DNA of 64,000 nt from Golubevia sp. BC0850 (Eukaryota > Basidiomycota > Exobasidiomycetes > Golubeviales > Golubeviaceae): NCBI GenBank assembly GCA_012976225.1, contig JAAVVG010000002.1, positions 1,736,001 through 1,800,000 on the forward strand. Reading direction: 5' to 3'. The first letter of the stretch is position 1, and the number at the start of each line of letters is the position of its first letter. A program made the translations under genes and the position numbers. Under the pieces are notes generated by a model. That model was given only the letters and a program-made list of their open reading frames with translations, made no database searches and was not told the origin of the DNA. This document shows positions 45,719-56,657 of this stretch, piece after piece.

Positions 45719-48700
45719 ATGGAAAGACAATCTTCTTTGAAAGGAAAGGAAAAGGAATTGCAAGAATCGACTTCAATCAAAGATGGAATCAACAAGAACT
45801 CAATCTCTAATCGATGGACAAAGTTAGATGGAGTTCTATTTCACTTTTACTCAAAGACTTCAGCTGTTATCACTCAAAGTAGACTTTCCCATTACAATCC
45901 AACTCAAATCCTTACCACTCAAATTGAACAGCAGCCGCAAACTCAGTCATCAATTCCACTCTCTTCCTCATCCTCCACTCCTACTAACAATGCTGCCGAT
46001 CAGAGTACTAGTACTGCAGGAACTAGTCCTACTTCAAAGAAGGCTAGCAAGTGGGTGAGTTACATCTGAACTGAGAAGGGAGCGCCGAAAGGAAGCAAGT
46101 TGGTCAGAAGGATTGAATGCTGCGAGTAGAGGTGAGAGATGCCTTTCGGAAGAGCAACGCCCAGTTGACTCCTCATTCCCTCTCTCACCTCTCGATGATA
46201 ATAGTTCGCACTGGAATTAGAGGAAAACGAAGTCTTCAAGGATGAGCTTCGATTATGGAGATCAATCTCTTCCTTAATCCCAGAAGCAGATCTGGCTGCC
46301 ACTTCTCCTTCAACTTCAGCCTCCACCTCTCCTGTTCCACCTATGGTCATCGATGTCATTCTGGATACCTCTTTTTTCAGACCAAATCAAGTTCTGTTGG
46401 TGAACAATCTAACAGATGGAAGGAGAGTCAGAGCTGATGGTCTGGAGATGAATGACTCGGATCAAATTGCAAAGCCTCAGAAACCTATCATCTTGGAATC
46501 TTGGAGGCTCAATTTCGAGTAAGTTCGGAGCTTGTGGTGCTTTCTTTTTCTAGAATCAAGCTTCTGTTTAATCTGACCTTTGGACTTTCTTTCAGTAGTC
46601 CATTCTCTCCACCTTCTCCTCCAGAACTCCCCACTCTTTACAAAAGATCCATCACTCATTTCAGATCCCTATTCACACTCTCAAGAACGCTTCCAACACA
46701 TAGACTATATGAAAGGTTGAAATCGAACATCGATATCGAAAGCAATCTGAAACTAGGTTGTCGAATAGGACTGGGGAACACTATTGAAGGCCAGGACGAA
46801 TTAGAAGAGATTCCTCTAAACCAAGTCGTTGGAAATGCTGAAAAGGATTTTCTCACTTCGATCAAGAAACAAGATCATCTACAAACTCATAAATTTGGTG
46901 ATATTCTGACTCCAATTGGAAACCTCAAGTGTTCAGTGACTTATCGAACCAACGTCGAGTTCTCAGTGGATGATGTTGAGAATTTGGGTGGATTGAAGGA
47001 TCTTGATGTGGATGAGGATTTCTTTAAGCCAGCTTCTATTATTCCAGTAGTAGCAGCAGCCAAAGTGAGTTTGATCTGCTTCTCCTTCTTCGCTTTTCGA
47101 TCTTTCGAGCTTTCTACTGACTTCTGGCCCTCCCTCCCTCGTCTCAGCCCACTTCTGCCCCTGCTGCTGCCTCTCCTGTTCCATCTTCGAAAGCTCTTCC
47201 AGAACGAACTCGATCACTCCTTTCGACTTCTGCCGATCGAAGAGTCGGCTCTGCGTCTTCCACCACTCCTACATCACCTACCGAGCCTACTGCTTCTTCC
47301 AGGTCATCGCCCACACCGAGTCTCTTCAGCACTAGCGCTCCCGGAAGGCCTATGGCAGGTCTCTCGAACCTGAGAAGAACTGGTTCGAACGCTGGAGGAA
47401 TTGGGTTGACAACATCTCCGAATACAGGCGCTACTGGTTCCTTTCCCAGTGGAAGTACTCCTCCCAGTCCTGCTCTGGCGGCTGCTCTCAGCGCTGGCGA
47501 TCCAGCTTTCTTGGCTCATGGTCGAAGGGGAAGCTCGAGTGAAAAGAGAATCAGAACTCTGGGCTCCATCGCTGCTGAAAAGGTCAGTGATCCTATCTCA
47601 GGCTCTTTGTTGCAGTTTCGCCTGTCTCTGACATCTTCCATATTCCCTTTTTGTTGCTCTATCGTCTCAGGCTAGTCCGAGTCCGCCCTCTTCATCTCTC
47701 GCAGGGAGTCAACAGAGTCAGCTCTCTTCCGGAGGTTACCCAGCAAATCGACCTGCCAGCTTTGGACCCTCTCTTCGATCAGGATCCTACAGTCCTTCTT
47801 CTCCATCTCCGCTAGCTCAACAAATGACTGGAAGAAACTCGCCAGCTTCAATGTCTCGTACAGGAGAAGCGACAGCCAGTCTTCGGTCTATCTTTCAATC
47901 CTACGCTCCCTCCTCTGCAGCCTCTCAATCTTCGATTTCATTATCAAGAACTCCTCCTCGGTCTTCAGGTATACCGAGAGGAAGCGATTTTTTGCCTTCT
48001 CCTTTGGGTGGAGTCGCTACTGAATCGTCTACGAGTCTAGCCGCTCGAAGCTCTCCAGCTTCGACGCCGAGTGACGAGCTACCTCCCTCGGCATCTTCTA
48101 CATCTTTCCGAAGACCTACAGTGGCACCTCAAATGATCAAGAGATATAGCAGTACCTTCAGCTATCGATCTGGAAGACAGTACGCTGGAAGCTTAGGTGG
48201 AGCAGAGGCGGCACCTTCCGCAGGCTCAGGGCCTGGCTCTCTTGAGAGTACCGAGAACCTGCCCTTCTCGAGAAGTTGGGCTGCTAGGTTGGAGCAGAGG
48301 CAGTCATTCGCTTCCAGAAGTGCTGGAAGAGATGAAGGAGCTGGCAGCTTTGCTTCGAGATACGCACGGTCTAGAGTGAGTTAAGATGAAGGGAAAGGAG
48401 CTGATGCGATGAGAATTGCTAATAATCTTTCGCTTTCCTTTCTCCTCTCTCCCATCAGCAGAATCAAGGACCTTCAAGTCAAGATGACGACATCGACGAC
48501 TTTGTTCGGATGATTGATTCAAGAGCTCAACTTTCGTCTTCAATCAGGAGTAGCACAGCCGGATCCACGATGGCAGGCGAGGTTGGAGATTCTTTCACTC
48601 GCAGAAGTCCTTCTGCAATCGCTTCTTCTTCTATCAGGGGAAATTCGCCTCTTTCAAGAAGCCGGGTTGACACTATGCTCTCTCGAATGGTCAATTCAAT

Positions 48701-49142
48701 GCAAGTCTCTCCTACATCTAATTCCGGTTCAAGCTCCCCTCAAGGAACATCGACAAGTGTGGGAGAAGCATGCTCGCCTGCTCACGCTCGAAGTCCTTTA
48801 GCTTTGGGAACCATCGTGGCTACAAGCACAACTACTGGATCAGCTCCTGCGAAGAGAGGCGGAGGGGCAAATTCTCCACACCGAAGAAGATCTAGTGCTC
48901 TTCAACATCGATCCTCTGGCTCTCAAGAATTCTGTTACTCTTACGATGACGAAGATGAAACTGCTGGAAGATTGGAATTGAATCAAGAAGATTGTCCTTC
49001 AAATGTGAATCATAGTCAGGAGTTGGAGAGGCGGAGAGCCGATGCTGATCTGGCAAGGAACTTTGGAGAAGAATTGAGCTCTATTAGAGGGAAAGGGAGG
49101 TTGAGTAGGAGTCCGTGGCGACTTGAGGGAAAGGGAGGTTAG
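45719..49142 (+). CDS. ATG13: Autophagy-related protein 13 (HORMA domain)
   Basis: Six exons (45719-46054, 46205-46518, 46596-47064, 47148-47582, 47671-48375, 48462-49142) join in phase to about 979 residues. Atg13 is the regulatory subunit of the Atg1 kinase complex that starts autophagy. The N-terminal third is a HORMA domain: KLDGVLFHFYSKTSAVITQS, ALELEENEVFKDELRLWRS, MVIDVILDTSFFRPNQVLL, PIILESWRLNF, LPTLYKRSITHFRSLFTLSR and HRLYERL. The rest is Ser/Pro-rich and disordered, as in fungi, where TOR-controlled phosphosites and Atg1/Atg17-binding segments lie; KRYSSTFSYR and DDIDDFVRMIDSR are conserved islands. The last acceptor is a CAGCAG pair, so exon 6 may start at 48459 and add one Gln. 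Confidence 0.93.
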
Positions 49143-49701
49143 AGGGTGTTTTGGGAGGACACTACAAGCTGTACCCCCTCTGTCGCTTCCACATTGAAAG
49201 GTTGAGTATGGGGATATCGCTTGATTGGAGGAAACAACTTGTACATAACTTTGAATCACATCCTTCATTTTGTGTCACCTTTTGCAATTCAATTTTACGG
49301 TCTCAAGGAAATTTCGACGTTCAGTGTGAACACACGATCTCGCAATCAGGTTTCGTCAATGGGGTTCATTAAGAGAATAAAGAAAACGTGAGGCAAAGTT
49401 GAGCACGGGTAGACAACAGGATCAACAGTCTTTAAAATGAGTAGATAGAGAAATGGTAGATAGAAGAGTCAAAGAAAGAGAGCACGAGAATCGAGATGGA
49501 AAGGCAATGGACTGGAGAGATGGATGAAGATGAGATGTATGAGAGAAAGCGTTGATGAGGGATCCAAAGTCCTTTGTGAGACGCGGCAGAATGAGTAGAA
49601 AAGAGCAGGAAGGTATAAGGGAAGGAAAGCATGTATAGAAGTTTCGGGTCTCAACACTGAGTTTTTGGTCTTCAGCTTTGAACGCTTGAAGAATGAGTTT
49701 C
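49143..49701. other. Convergent 3' intergenic region, ATG13 / glucanase
   Basis: Holds both 3' flanks. Short open frames on the minus strand lack any family feature. Confidence 0.55.
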
Positions 49702-52623
49702 TTAACATTGAGCTTGGTTGTAATTTCCAAGGGTCTTTGGGATCCAGCCTCCTGCCAATCCAGCGGAGTCTAGACAAAGAATAAGGAGGGCATTTGAGAG
49801 GGTAGGTTCAAAAAGATCAGTATAAATTTCATTCTGGCACACTTTTTCAACTCCTTTTTGATGCAACTTACAAGACCAATCATCGGCTTCTTCAGCTTTC
49901 CAAGTCCACATGATCCTGTTGCAGTAGCAAGAAATAAAAAGAGAGATGAGAAAGGACGCAGATGGAAATGGGGAGAAGGAGGGGGAAGGTTCCTCATCGA
50001 CCCATCTTCATCCACATCACAGTACTCACCAACCACTAGCTCTTTCGTAGGTCTTGGCTTGAGTGTGGAACATCTGCTCAAGGTAGCTCTTGTAGAAAGC
50101 AGAGTAGTTCTTTCTAGGTCCAGTCTTGGTGTTGCAGTTTCCCTGTTGAAGATTGAAATGAGTGAGATAGAATAGGTAAGGGAGAGGAGAGATGAGGGAT
50201 AGATCCAGACTGGGAGGAAGAGAAGAGAAGAGAAGAAAGAGGGGGGAAGCATCGTCTAGATACTCACTTTCTTCTGTCCTGGATAGTTAGGATAAGTAGC
50301 ATCATATCTAGCACCGACGCCTCTTCCATTGAGATATCTAGCACAGTCAGTTGGAGCAGGGGTCCATTCCCCAACGAAGGTGTAGAGGTTTGAATTACTT
50401 GAGACGAGATCGTTTCCTGAGTCGCAGATTTGGTTCATTCTGTCTTGTTTGCTTAGTTCGATTTGATCCTGAGAGAATACAGAATAAGAGTGATGATCCA
50501 AAGCCACATTTGAATAAGCAGGCTCAGGCATGAATCCATTCCAATCAGAGAGAGCGCGGAATCCATCGGAGATGACCATAAGGGCAGAGCTCTTAGAGTC
50601 GCCTCTGAAAAGAGAGAAGGGGAGAATCCGAGTCAACAGCAGTCCAGAGGGAAAGATCAAGGATTCATTGAACTCACCTTGCGTGTCCGTAACAGTCTCT
50701 GTAGTATTGTTGAGTGAAGCCCAAGTCGAGTCCGTTGGTGGTGAAAGGTTCATTAACGAACTCGATAGCTCCAACAACATCTTGGTAATCGGTCTCTGCC
50801 TTCAAGGCAATGTCTCCGATGATGTTCTTGGCACGTAGAGCGCTATCAGATGGGAAGTAGAAAGAGAGAAGACGATGAGACAAAGTGGCTTCAGAGGCGA
50901 GAATTCGATCTCGAAAACTCACTTGGTAGAGTTCCTGTCAAAGTTGATTGGACCTTTCTTTCCACTATTGTCGAAACCGTTCTGAGATCCAGGTACACCT
51001 ATAAGCCACAAGAAGAGAGGGACATGGAGTTAGCTACCGATCTGAAAATCAAGCTTCCGTTCTCAACTCCAAATCATCACTCACCATGAAGATCGATCAA
51101 AACTTTGATTCCGTACTTCCTAGCCCAGCCACAAGCTTTCCATAGATAGGATTCTTGAGAACCTTTGATATAGTTCTCATTCTTGCTGATGTCGAATGCC
51201 CAGTATCCGATTGGAAGTCTGACATGGTTCAAGTTGGCAGCGGCAATTTGACGGAAATCATCTTCAGTGATAAAAGAAGCCCAGTGCTTCTCTAGTCTGT
51301 CTTTTGCGTCACCGACGTATTCTGTGATGGGAAGAGAAGCGGGAAGATGAAGTCAGTGGAAAGCCCACGAGGCGGTGGTGGTTTGTAGGGAAGATGAAAG
51401 ACTTACTCTGTGAGAAACGAGACAATAAGTGGGTAGGTAGTGGAAGGAGAAGGGAGAGTTAGTCTTAAATAGAAAGAAGGGTCGAATGGGGGAGCAGTTT
51501 GCAAGAAGTTGAAGACGTACCCTGGAAAGAAGAGAATAGAAAAGCAGAAGCCACTAAATCAGAAAGATTTCAAAATGATCAATCAAACAATCGAACGTAC
51601 TACTCACCCGAAAGTCCATTCGTCGATGACACGGTCATCGTTGGTGCTGAGGAAGAGAAGGGGGGAGGATGAAGGACAAAAGGAGGATGAGAGCCTGTAA
51701 CTCTTCTCTTTCGGCTCAAATTCCGAGGAATCAGATCTTCAGGACCGATTTCCGACCATCCTGATGAGAGCGCTTTCATCTTCGGTAGCAGAATCTTGCC
51801 TTTTGTGGCTAGTGTTGTTTCGACCAACACTCCACACCCCCACCACCCGCCGCACCACCTTCCCACCTCCCGAACATTTCCTTCCGCCTGCCTCTCAAAG
51901 TCGCGACCAGAATGAATCTATCAGGAAATCATTCTCATAAATGACGAAAGTCGACTTCATGGGGAGAGAGAGCGAACTCTGCTAGCTTAATTGGTGCTTG
52001 ATCTATTCTCTCCCTTCATGATCTGTTAATTCCCCCCTTCCCCTTTGTCTGGAGATCGCTCCCCCCTCTGGGAAGTCGATAGCGTTATTTGAAAATGGAA
52101 ATTCATCTAGACGACTCAGTCGAGCGGCTCTGTCCTCCCTCGTTCCGTTGAAGTCAAATTCCCCGAGTCCTCGATCTTCCCCACACCCCTTCTCTGTTCG
52201 CGAGTACTCACTTGTCAAACAGACTTGGAGTAATCCAAGGCTCAGCAACTAGCCAACCACCTGAGGTAGGGAAAAAGAGACAGGACTTTGTATCAGCATC
52301 AGGTATGGAGCGCAAGATGACCTTTGTTCACCCTTCTATCCCTCGCGGCCTCCCCTCATGCCTATCGATCCCTCTAATTCCCATGACATCCTCTCATGTA
52401 GATGCTAACCCAAGTTGACTCCTCTGATCTTAGTACCGCCATAGTCGAAAGGAGGATTAGCAGCAGCCTTTGCTTGAGCCTTGTTGGTGTTTGCTGCATC
52501 CTTTGAGTTGAGGACGTCCTTCAAACCGAAATGACGTTGGCTTCCATCTGTAGATGCTTGCGGGTTTGCGTTAACTAGGGTGAAAGTTGCTAAGAGGAGT
52601 GAGAGCAGAGTTGAGGTCTGCAT
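49702..52623 (-). CDS. Exo-beta-1,3-glucanase, glycoside hydrolase family 5
   Basis: At least ten exons: 52623-52410, 52260-52212, 51646-51608, tiny exon(s), 51321-51085, 50998-50923, 50842-50678, 50604-50268, 50142-50030, 49915-49872 and 49769-49702; about 447 residues. The signal peptide (STLLSLLLATFTLVNA) and a short Lys/Ala-rich propeptide precede [21 protein letters not shown]. Family landmarks follow: TNDDRVIDEWTFG, LNHVRLPIGYWAF, DLHGVPGSQNGFDNSG, catalytic acid/base in EFVNEP, and nucleophile in TFVGEWTPAPTDCARYLNGRG. It trims beta-1,3-glucan in the cell wall. Between 51608 and 51321 the frame closes only with two extra nucleotides (mod 3). Candidates are single-base exons at 51521 and 51407, each flanked by AG and a good GT donor (GTACGT, GTAAGT), or a 5-base exon 51521-51517 with a weak GTCTTC donor. 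Intron 2 is 565 nt. Confidence 0.92.
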
Positions 52624-54135
52624 GTTTGGCTTAAGGAGAGCTGGGAGGTATGAGGTATGTCTTTGATTGCTCGTTTTAGGTGTTGATTAGAAGAGGTTAG
52701 AGAGATTTAAAGAGGGTGAATGAGGCAAGAATCAAAGGAGAAGGGGAATTGGAGAGGGATAATAGGGGAAGAGAGTGAGGGGAAGGAAAGAAGAAGGGGG
52801 AAGCCAAGCTACTAATCAGAGCAACCGACGAAGGTTAATCAATCCAAAGCTTTCCTCGATTTCCTTTCTGCTCTCTGCCGACCTCGCTTTGCTTTCGTGA
52901 AAAGTGAATTATTCTTTCCGAATTCGAAGTACAAACCTTGGCTACGTCCTCTTCCATCTCTGCTTTTTTGGAGGATCTGTCCATTCTGTTGCCTGCCGAC
53001 TCGATTGGGGCTAGCATTTTACTCTCCGACCAAACAAAATTTCAAAGACAGTGACCGGAATCGTCAGAAGTGTGTGGTGGCGTGTGGCGTTGCGGGAGGA
53101 TTTGCGCGATGGAACAAGAAGCGAGTATCTACTGTGCATTTATAGATGAGGCATCATCTATGAAGAGATGTTTCATGTGACGGGACCTGGGTGGAACGTG
53201 GAAAGGGTCGACGAAAGGTAGACGGTGGAGAACAGGGCCTTTGATCATCCTTCGTGATCTTGACTTCGAGAGGTGATAGTTTTTGATAACAGAGATCAAG
53301 TGGTAGAGCTAAGACCAAAAAAGAGATGTTGCGAGAGAGCTTCCCAAGCCTTCGAAGCCTCAAAAATCAGAAGTCTTGGGTGTACTTTTATATCCCTTAT
53401 TCCCTTCTCCTTCCATCTTAGATCCGGCTGAACTCTGATCTGATATGAGATATGAAGGGTCAAAGATCAGGGTATCATGTTAATTGGGACAGACTTTGAG
53501 GAGGGAGAAACTTTCTAGTGCTGCATCTCCACTTTCTACATGAGATCCCACTTCACTCAGGTGTGAGCTTGGACTTCTTTTGGGGTAAGAATTCTTCCCT
53601 TTGAAGCTCGATTTTATCCAGCCGATCTCTTCTGGTCTCAGAATCCATTCCCATCCGCGATTTCGGGATTACTGAAGCAGAAACTGTCGCGGACTTTGCA
53701 AAGCGTCGCCTGCGCTCATCATCTGACGAGCTGCACACAAAGCAAAGACAGAACCCCAAAAAGGGGATCCTGTTAAAGAATCACTACCCTGTTCTGCCAG
53801 TTTTCCAGTCATAAAGTGTCTTGTCGATGACAAATGAAAAGTGGAAACGATTGTTATTTTGACGGTGACGTAGCTTGGAGAGGCGACAACGAGAGCAGAT
53901 GAAGTGACAGGAGAAACAAGCAAGGTGAGCTTAAAATACAAAAATTGGGACCAATTTAGTTGAGAGAAGAGAAGGACAGGACAGGACTTGGAGAATGGAA
54001 ACTGTAGATTCAACTGGTGGAAGAGAGATGCAAGAAAGCAAGTGGCGGGTAAGTTGTGGGAAGAGCTTCTGCTACGGTGATGACGAGATGGGTTCGAAAG
54101 ATGAAACTCACCGAGTCGACTTCAGGGCTTTAAGT
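52624..54135. other. 1.5-kb intergenic region upstream of the glucanase gene
   Basis: Glucanase promoter side. AG-rich near 52680-52800. The minus-strand frame 53669-54013 and others show no family or splice support. Confidence 0.5.
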
Positions 54136-55258
54136 TCAGTTACTTGAGTTGACTTGGTAGATTCTGGATAAGGTGACTCTGACTTGGTCGTTTCCGTAGT
54201 TGTCAGCACTCGAAGCATCAACCGCTTTAGCGTACATAGAGCTGTCAACCAGGAACAAAGGAGTCGAGGTCAGTAATGTGTCAGCGTGTCAGCTGGATGT
54301 CGACTTGCATCTCACCAAGTGTATTCTGCTCCTCCAGAGGTGGCACCTCTCCAAATGTTGAAGGCTTGACAAGGGCCATATTGAGCATCAGGAGTACGGT
54401 TTGAGCATTGGTCGGCGCAAGCTTGGACATCGTAGGAAGGTAGAGATGCGTAACCCTAAATGAGACAGAAGGACACGGAAGGTTGGAGTCAGAATTTGAT
54501 CGACAGTGCAATGAGAACAGAACAGAAGAAAAGTCAAAAAAGACTCACCATGTATCCGTCAGATCTGACAGCTCCGTTTAGGGGTCCTGCAACCAAAGAG
54601 TATCCACTTGGAACGACCTGGGTCGAGGCAGCTTTGACTGCATAACCTCTACTGCGTTCGATTCTTGTGAGCGGCTCTGGAGCTGGCTTCAGTTGCTGTC
54701 CTCCAAAGTTAGTCTTCTCTGATGCAGAGTGTACCTTTAAAAGGGGAAGTAGAGGGGTAAGAGTCAATTCGATAGATCTTGAGAAAGGACCAAAGTGTTG
54801 TAATGAGAACTCACGGAACTGTAAAGGGCGCGCAAGCGATGTTGGACTTCTCAGAAAAGACCCTGTTGGAAACCAGAAGAACAACGTCAGCGTCTCGAGG
54901 GTGGTGATTTTTCTCCAGGTGGGATTGCTACTCACCAATCATAAAGAGCGTTGTTGAACTCTTGGTATATGTTGAAGAAGCTGCAGTCTTTGGTTTGAAT
55001 GCAAGCACTTCCACAAGATGCGACACTGGTTTGGAAAGCAGTGGTGTTTGAGACTAATCTGTAGGTCAAGTAATCATCTCCTTGGATGCTTGCGTCCTTT
55101 TTGCCAGCACCGTTTCCAGCGAATAGATAGTCATAGTCATCCAAGGCAGAAGCAGCCCTAGCTAGAAGTGCCACGTTACCTTTGTTTTGAACTAGACGCT
55201 CAGCACTTGCAGATGCCACGAATAGAGAAAGGGTAGTTAGGAAGATCGAGGGCTGCAT
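54136..55258 (-). CDS. Cys-rich secreted protein, PAN/apple-like repeats
   Basis: Exons 55258-54936, 54862-54820, 54734-54549, 54455-54316 and 54241-54136 give 265 residues. A signal peptide (MQPSIFLTTLSLFVASASA) is followed by two related Cys modules. The first is ASCGSACIQTKDCSFFNIYQ, then CAPFTVHSASEKTNFGGQQ; the second is DVQACADQCSNRTPDAQYG, PCQAFNIWR, then YTCSMYAKAVDASSADNYGN. This C-x3-C...C-x-F-F...C-x-x-Y...N-x-G layout is common in secreted basidiomycete proteins with PAN/apple-like folds, which often bind carbohydrate or protein. Exon 2 must end at 54820 using a GTTCCG donor to keep this pattern in frame; the stronger GTGAGT five bases further is out of frame. Function unknown; likely extracellular. 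Confidence 0.75.
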
Positions 55259-56657
55259 CTTGAAGGAAGAAGGTTTGGGATTGAGCGTTGAGATGTGAGA
55301 GAGGATAGCGAGGAAGATGACGAGAGAGGGATGGAGGATCTTGGAGAACTAGGACCAAAGACTCTCCTTTTATAGCGTTCCAAGAGACAAACGGCACAAG
55401 GTCCCTAAAATCTGGTTCTCAAGGGATCAGCTCGGATGGAAGGGATGGTAGGGGTATGGCCAAAAGTCCAGACTGCAAGTCCCGATGAGGTCCCTCTTAT
55501 CAACGACACCCACTCGGAAAAAGATCTCTGACATCCTCTGTTTGTTTGGTTCGAAGGGATAAAAAAATTCTCCGAACTCAGCATGCTTGTTTGTGAAGTT
55601 TCGCGCCTGTGCGGAAATACCAAGGAGGTGGTCCCGTATTTCAACCCCCGATTCAAGTCGCTTTGCGCATCTGTTCGCGTGTATCCCTTGAATGCTTGTA
55701 GAGATGCCCTGATCTGAGTGACGGAAAGAAAATCTCCTCTCAGATCCTCAAACATTTTCAACCCGACTTGGAGGAGGAGTGGGAATTTTCATGTACTTGG
55801 AAGGGGGTTGGTCGATAACGAGACCTTGTACCACGCGTTCGGGTTGCTGAGAAGGAGAGTCAACATCCTCGGGATGCAACGTGTATGGGAGGTTTCAAGA
55901 GAAATTGGCAAAATATGTGTTTGAATTCGAGAGTTGGAAAGGGTTGGAAGGTTGGAAGAGGGACTGTTGGGAAAAAAGGGAGGTCAACGACTCAACGTGT
56001 CAACTGTGGGATCGGAAGAAAAGACCCTCTCTTTCGTACCGTCTAGACTTCCACATCTGTCCAGCAGTCCCAAGAATAACCTAAGCTTTCGAGTAGAAAA
56101 GAGCGGGAGGGTGTTGCACGTTGCACGTTCACTTCGTTGCCCACTTCGCCTCGCCTCCGTTGCCACTACTCCAACTGCTCTGAGGGAAACGAAACGTTGA
56201 GCCATTCCAAAACCCGAACGGATTCGTTGAGATATGATCGTTGATTATAAAGAAAAGAGGAGGTATGAAACAGAGCGCAATATACATTAACGAAGGGAGT
56301 GAACGTAATGAGTGAAAAGAGAGAATTGAGAAGAGAAAAGAGAAAGCGAAAATATGATAAAAAAGGAGGAGGAAAGAAGAGAGGGGAGAACATGAAAATT
56401 TTGATTCTTGAGAAATTGCAGGGTAGTTGAAAGAGCAACGAGACCCAATGAGCTGGATGGTCTTTGTCATGTACTTTGGAAGCTTTATTTACATTTGGTA
56501 AGGTGCTTTCCACCTGAGCAATCTAAGCAATTGAGAACGGAGTTGATTATAGAGAGATGGAGAGAGAAGAAAGAGCATGGTCTATCGATTGAAGATTGAA
56601 GAGTTTTGAAATTGACTTTGAGAGAGGAGGGAAAGTTGCTAAACCTAAGAATGTTGA
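55259..56657. other. 1.4-kb intergenic region
   Basis: Promoter side of the Cys-rich protein gene and 3' flank of the GPI protease. Open frames on both strands (for example 56129-56513, minus) reflect base composition. No gene supported. Confidence 0.5.

Noticed and set aside
53669-54013. 114-codon open frame upstream of the glucanase gene, minus strand
   Set aside because: No signal peptide of good quality, no family match and no splice partners; lies in a promoter-type spacer.
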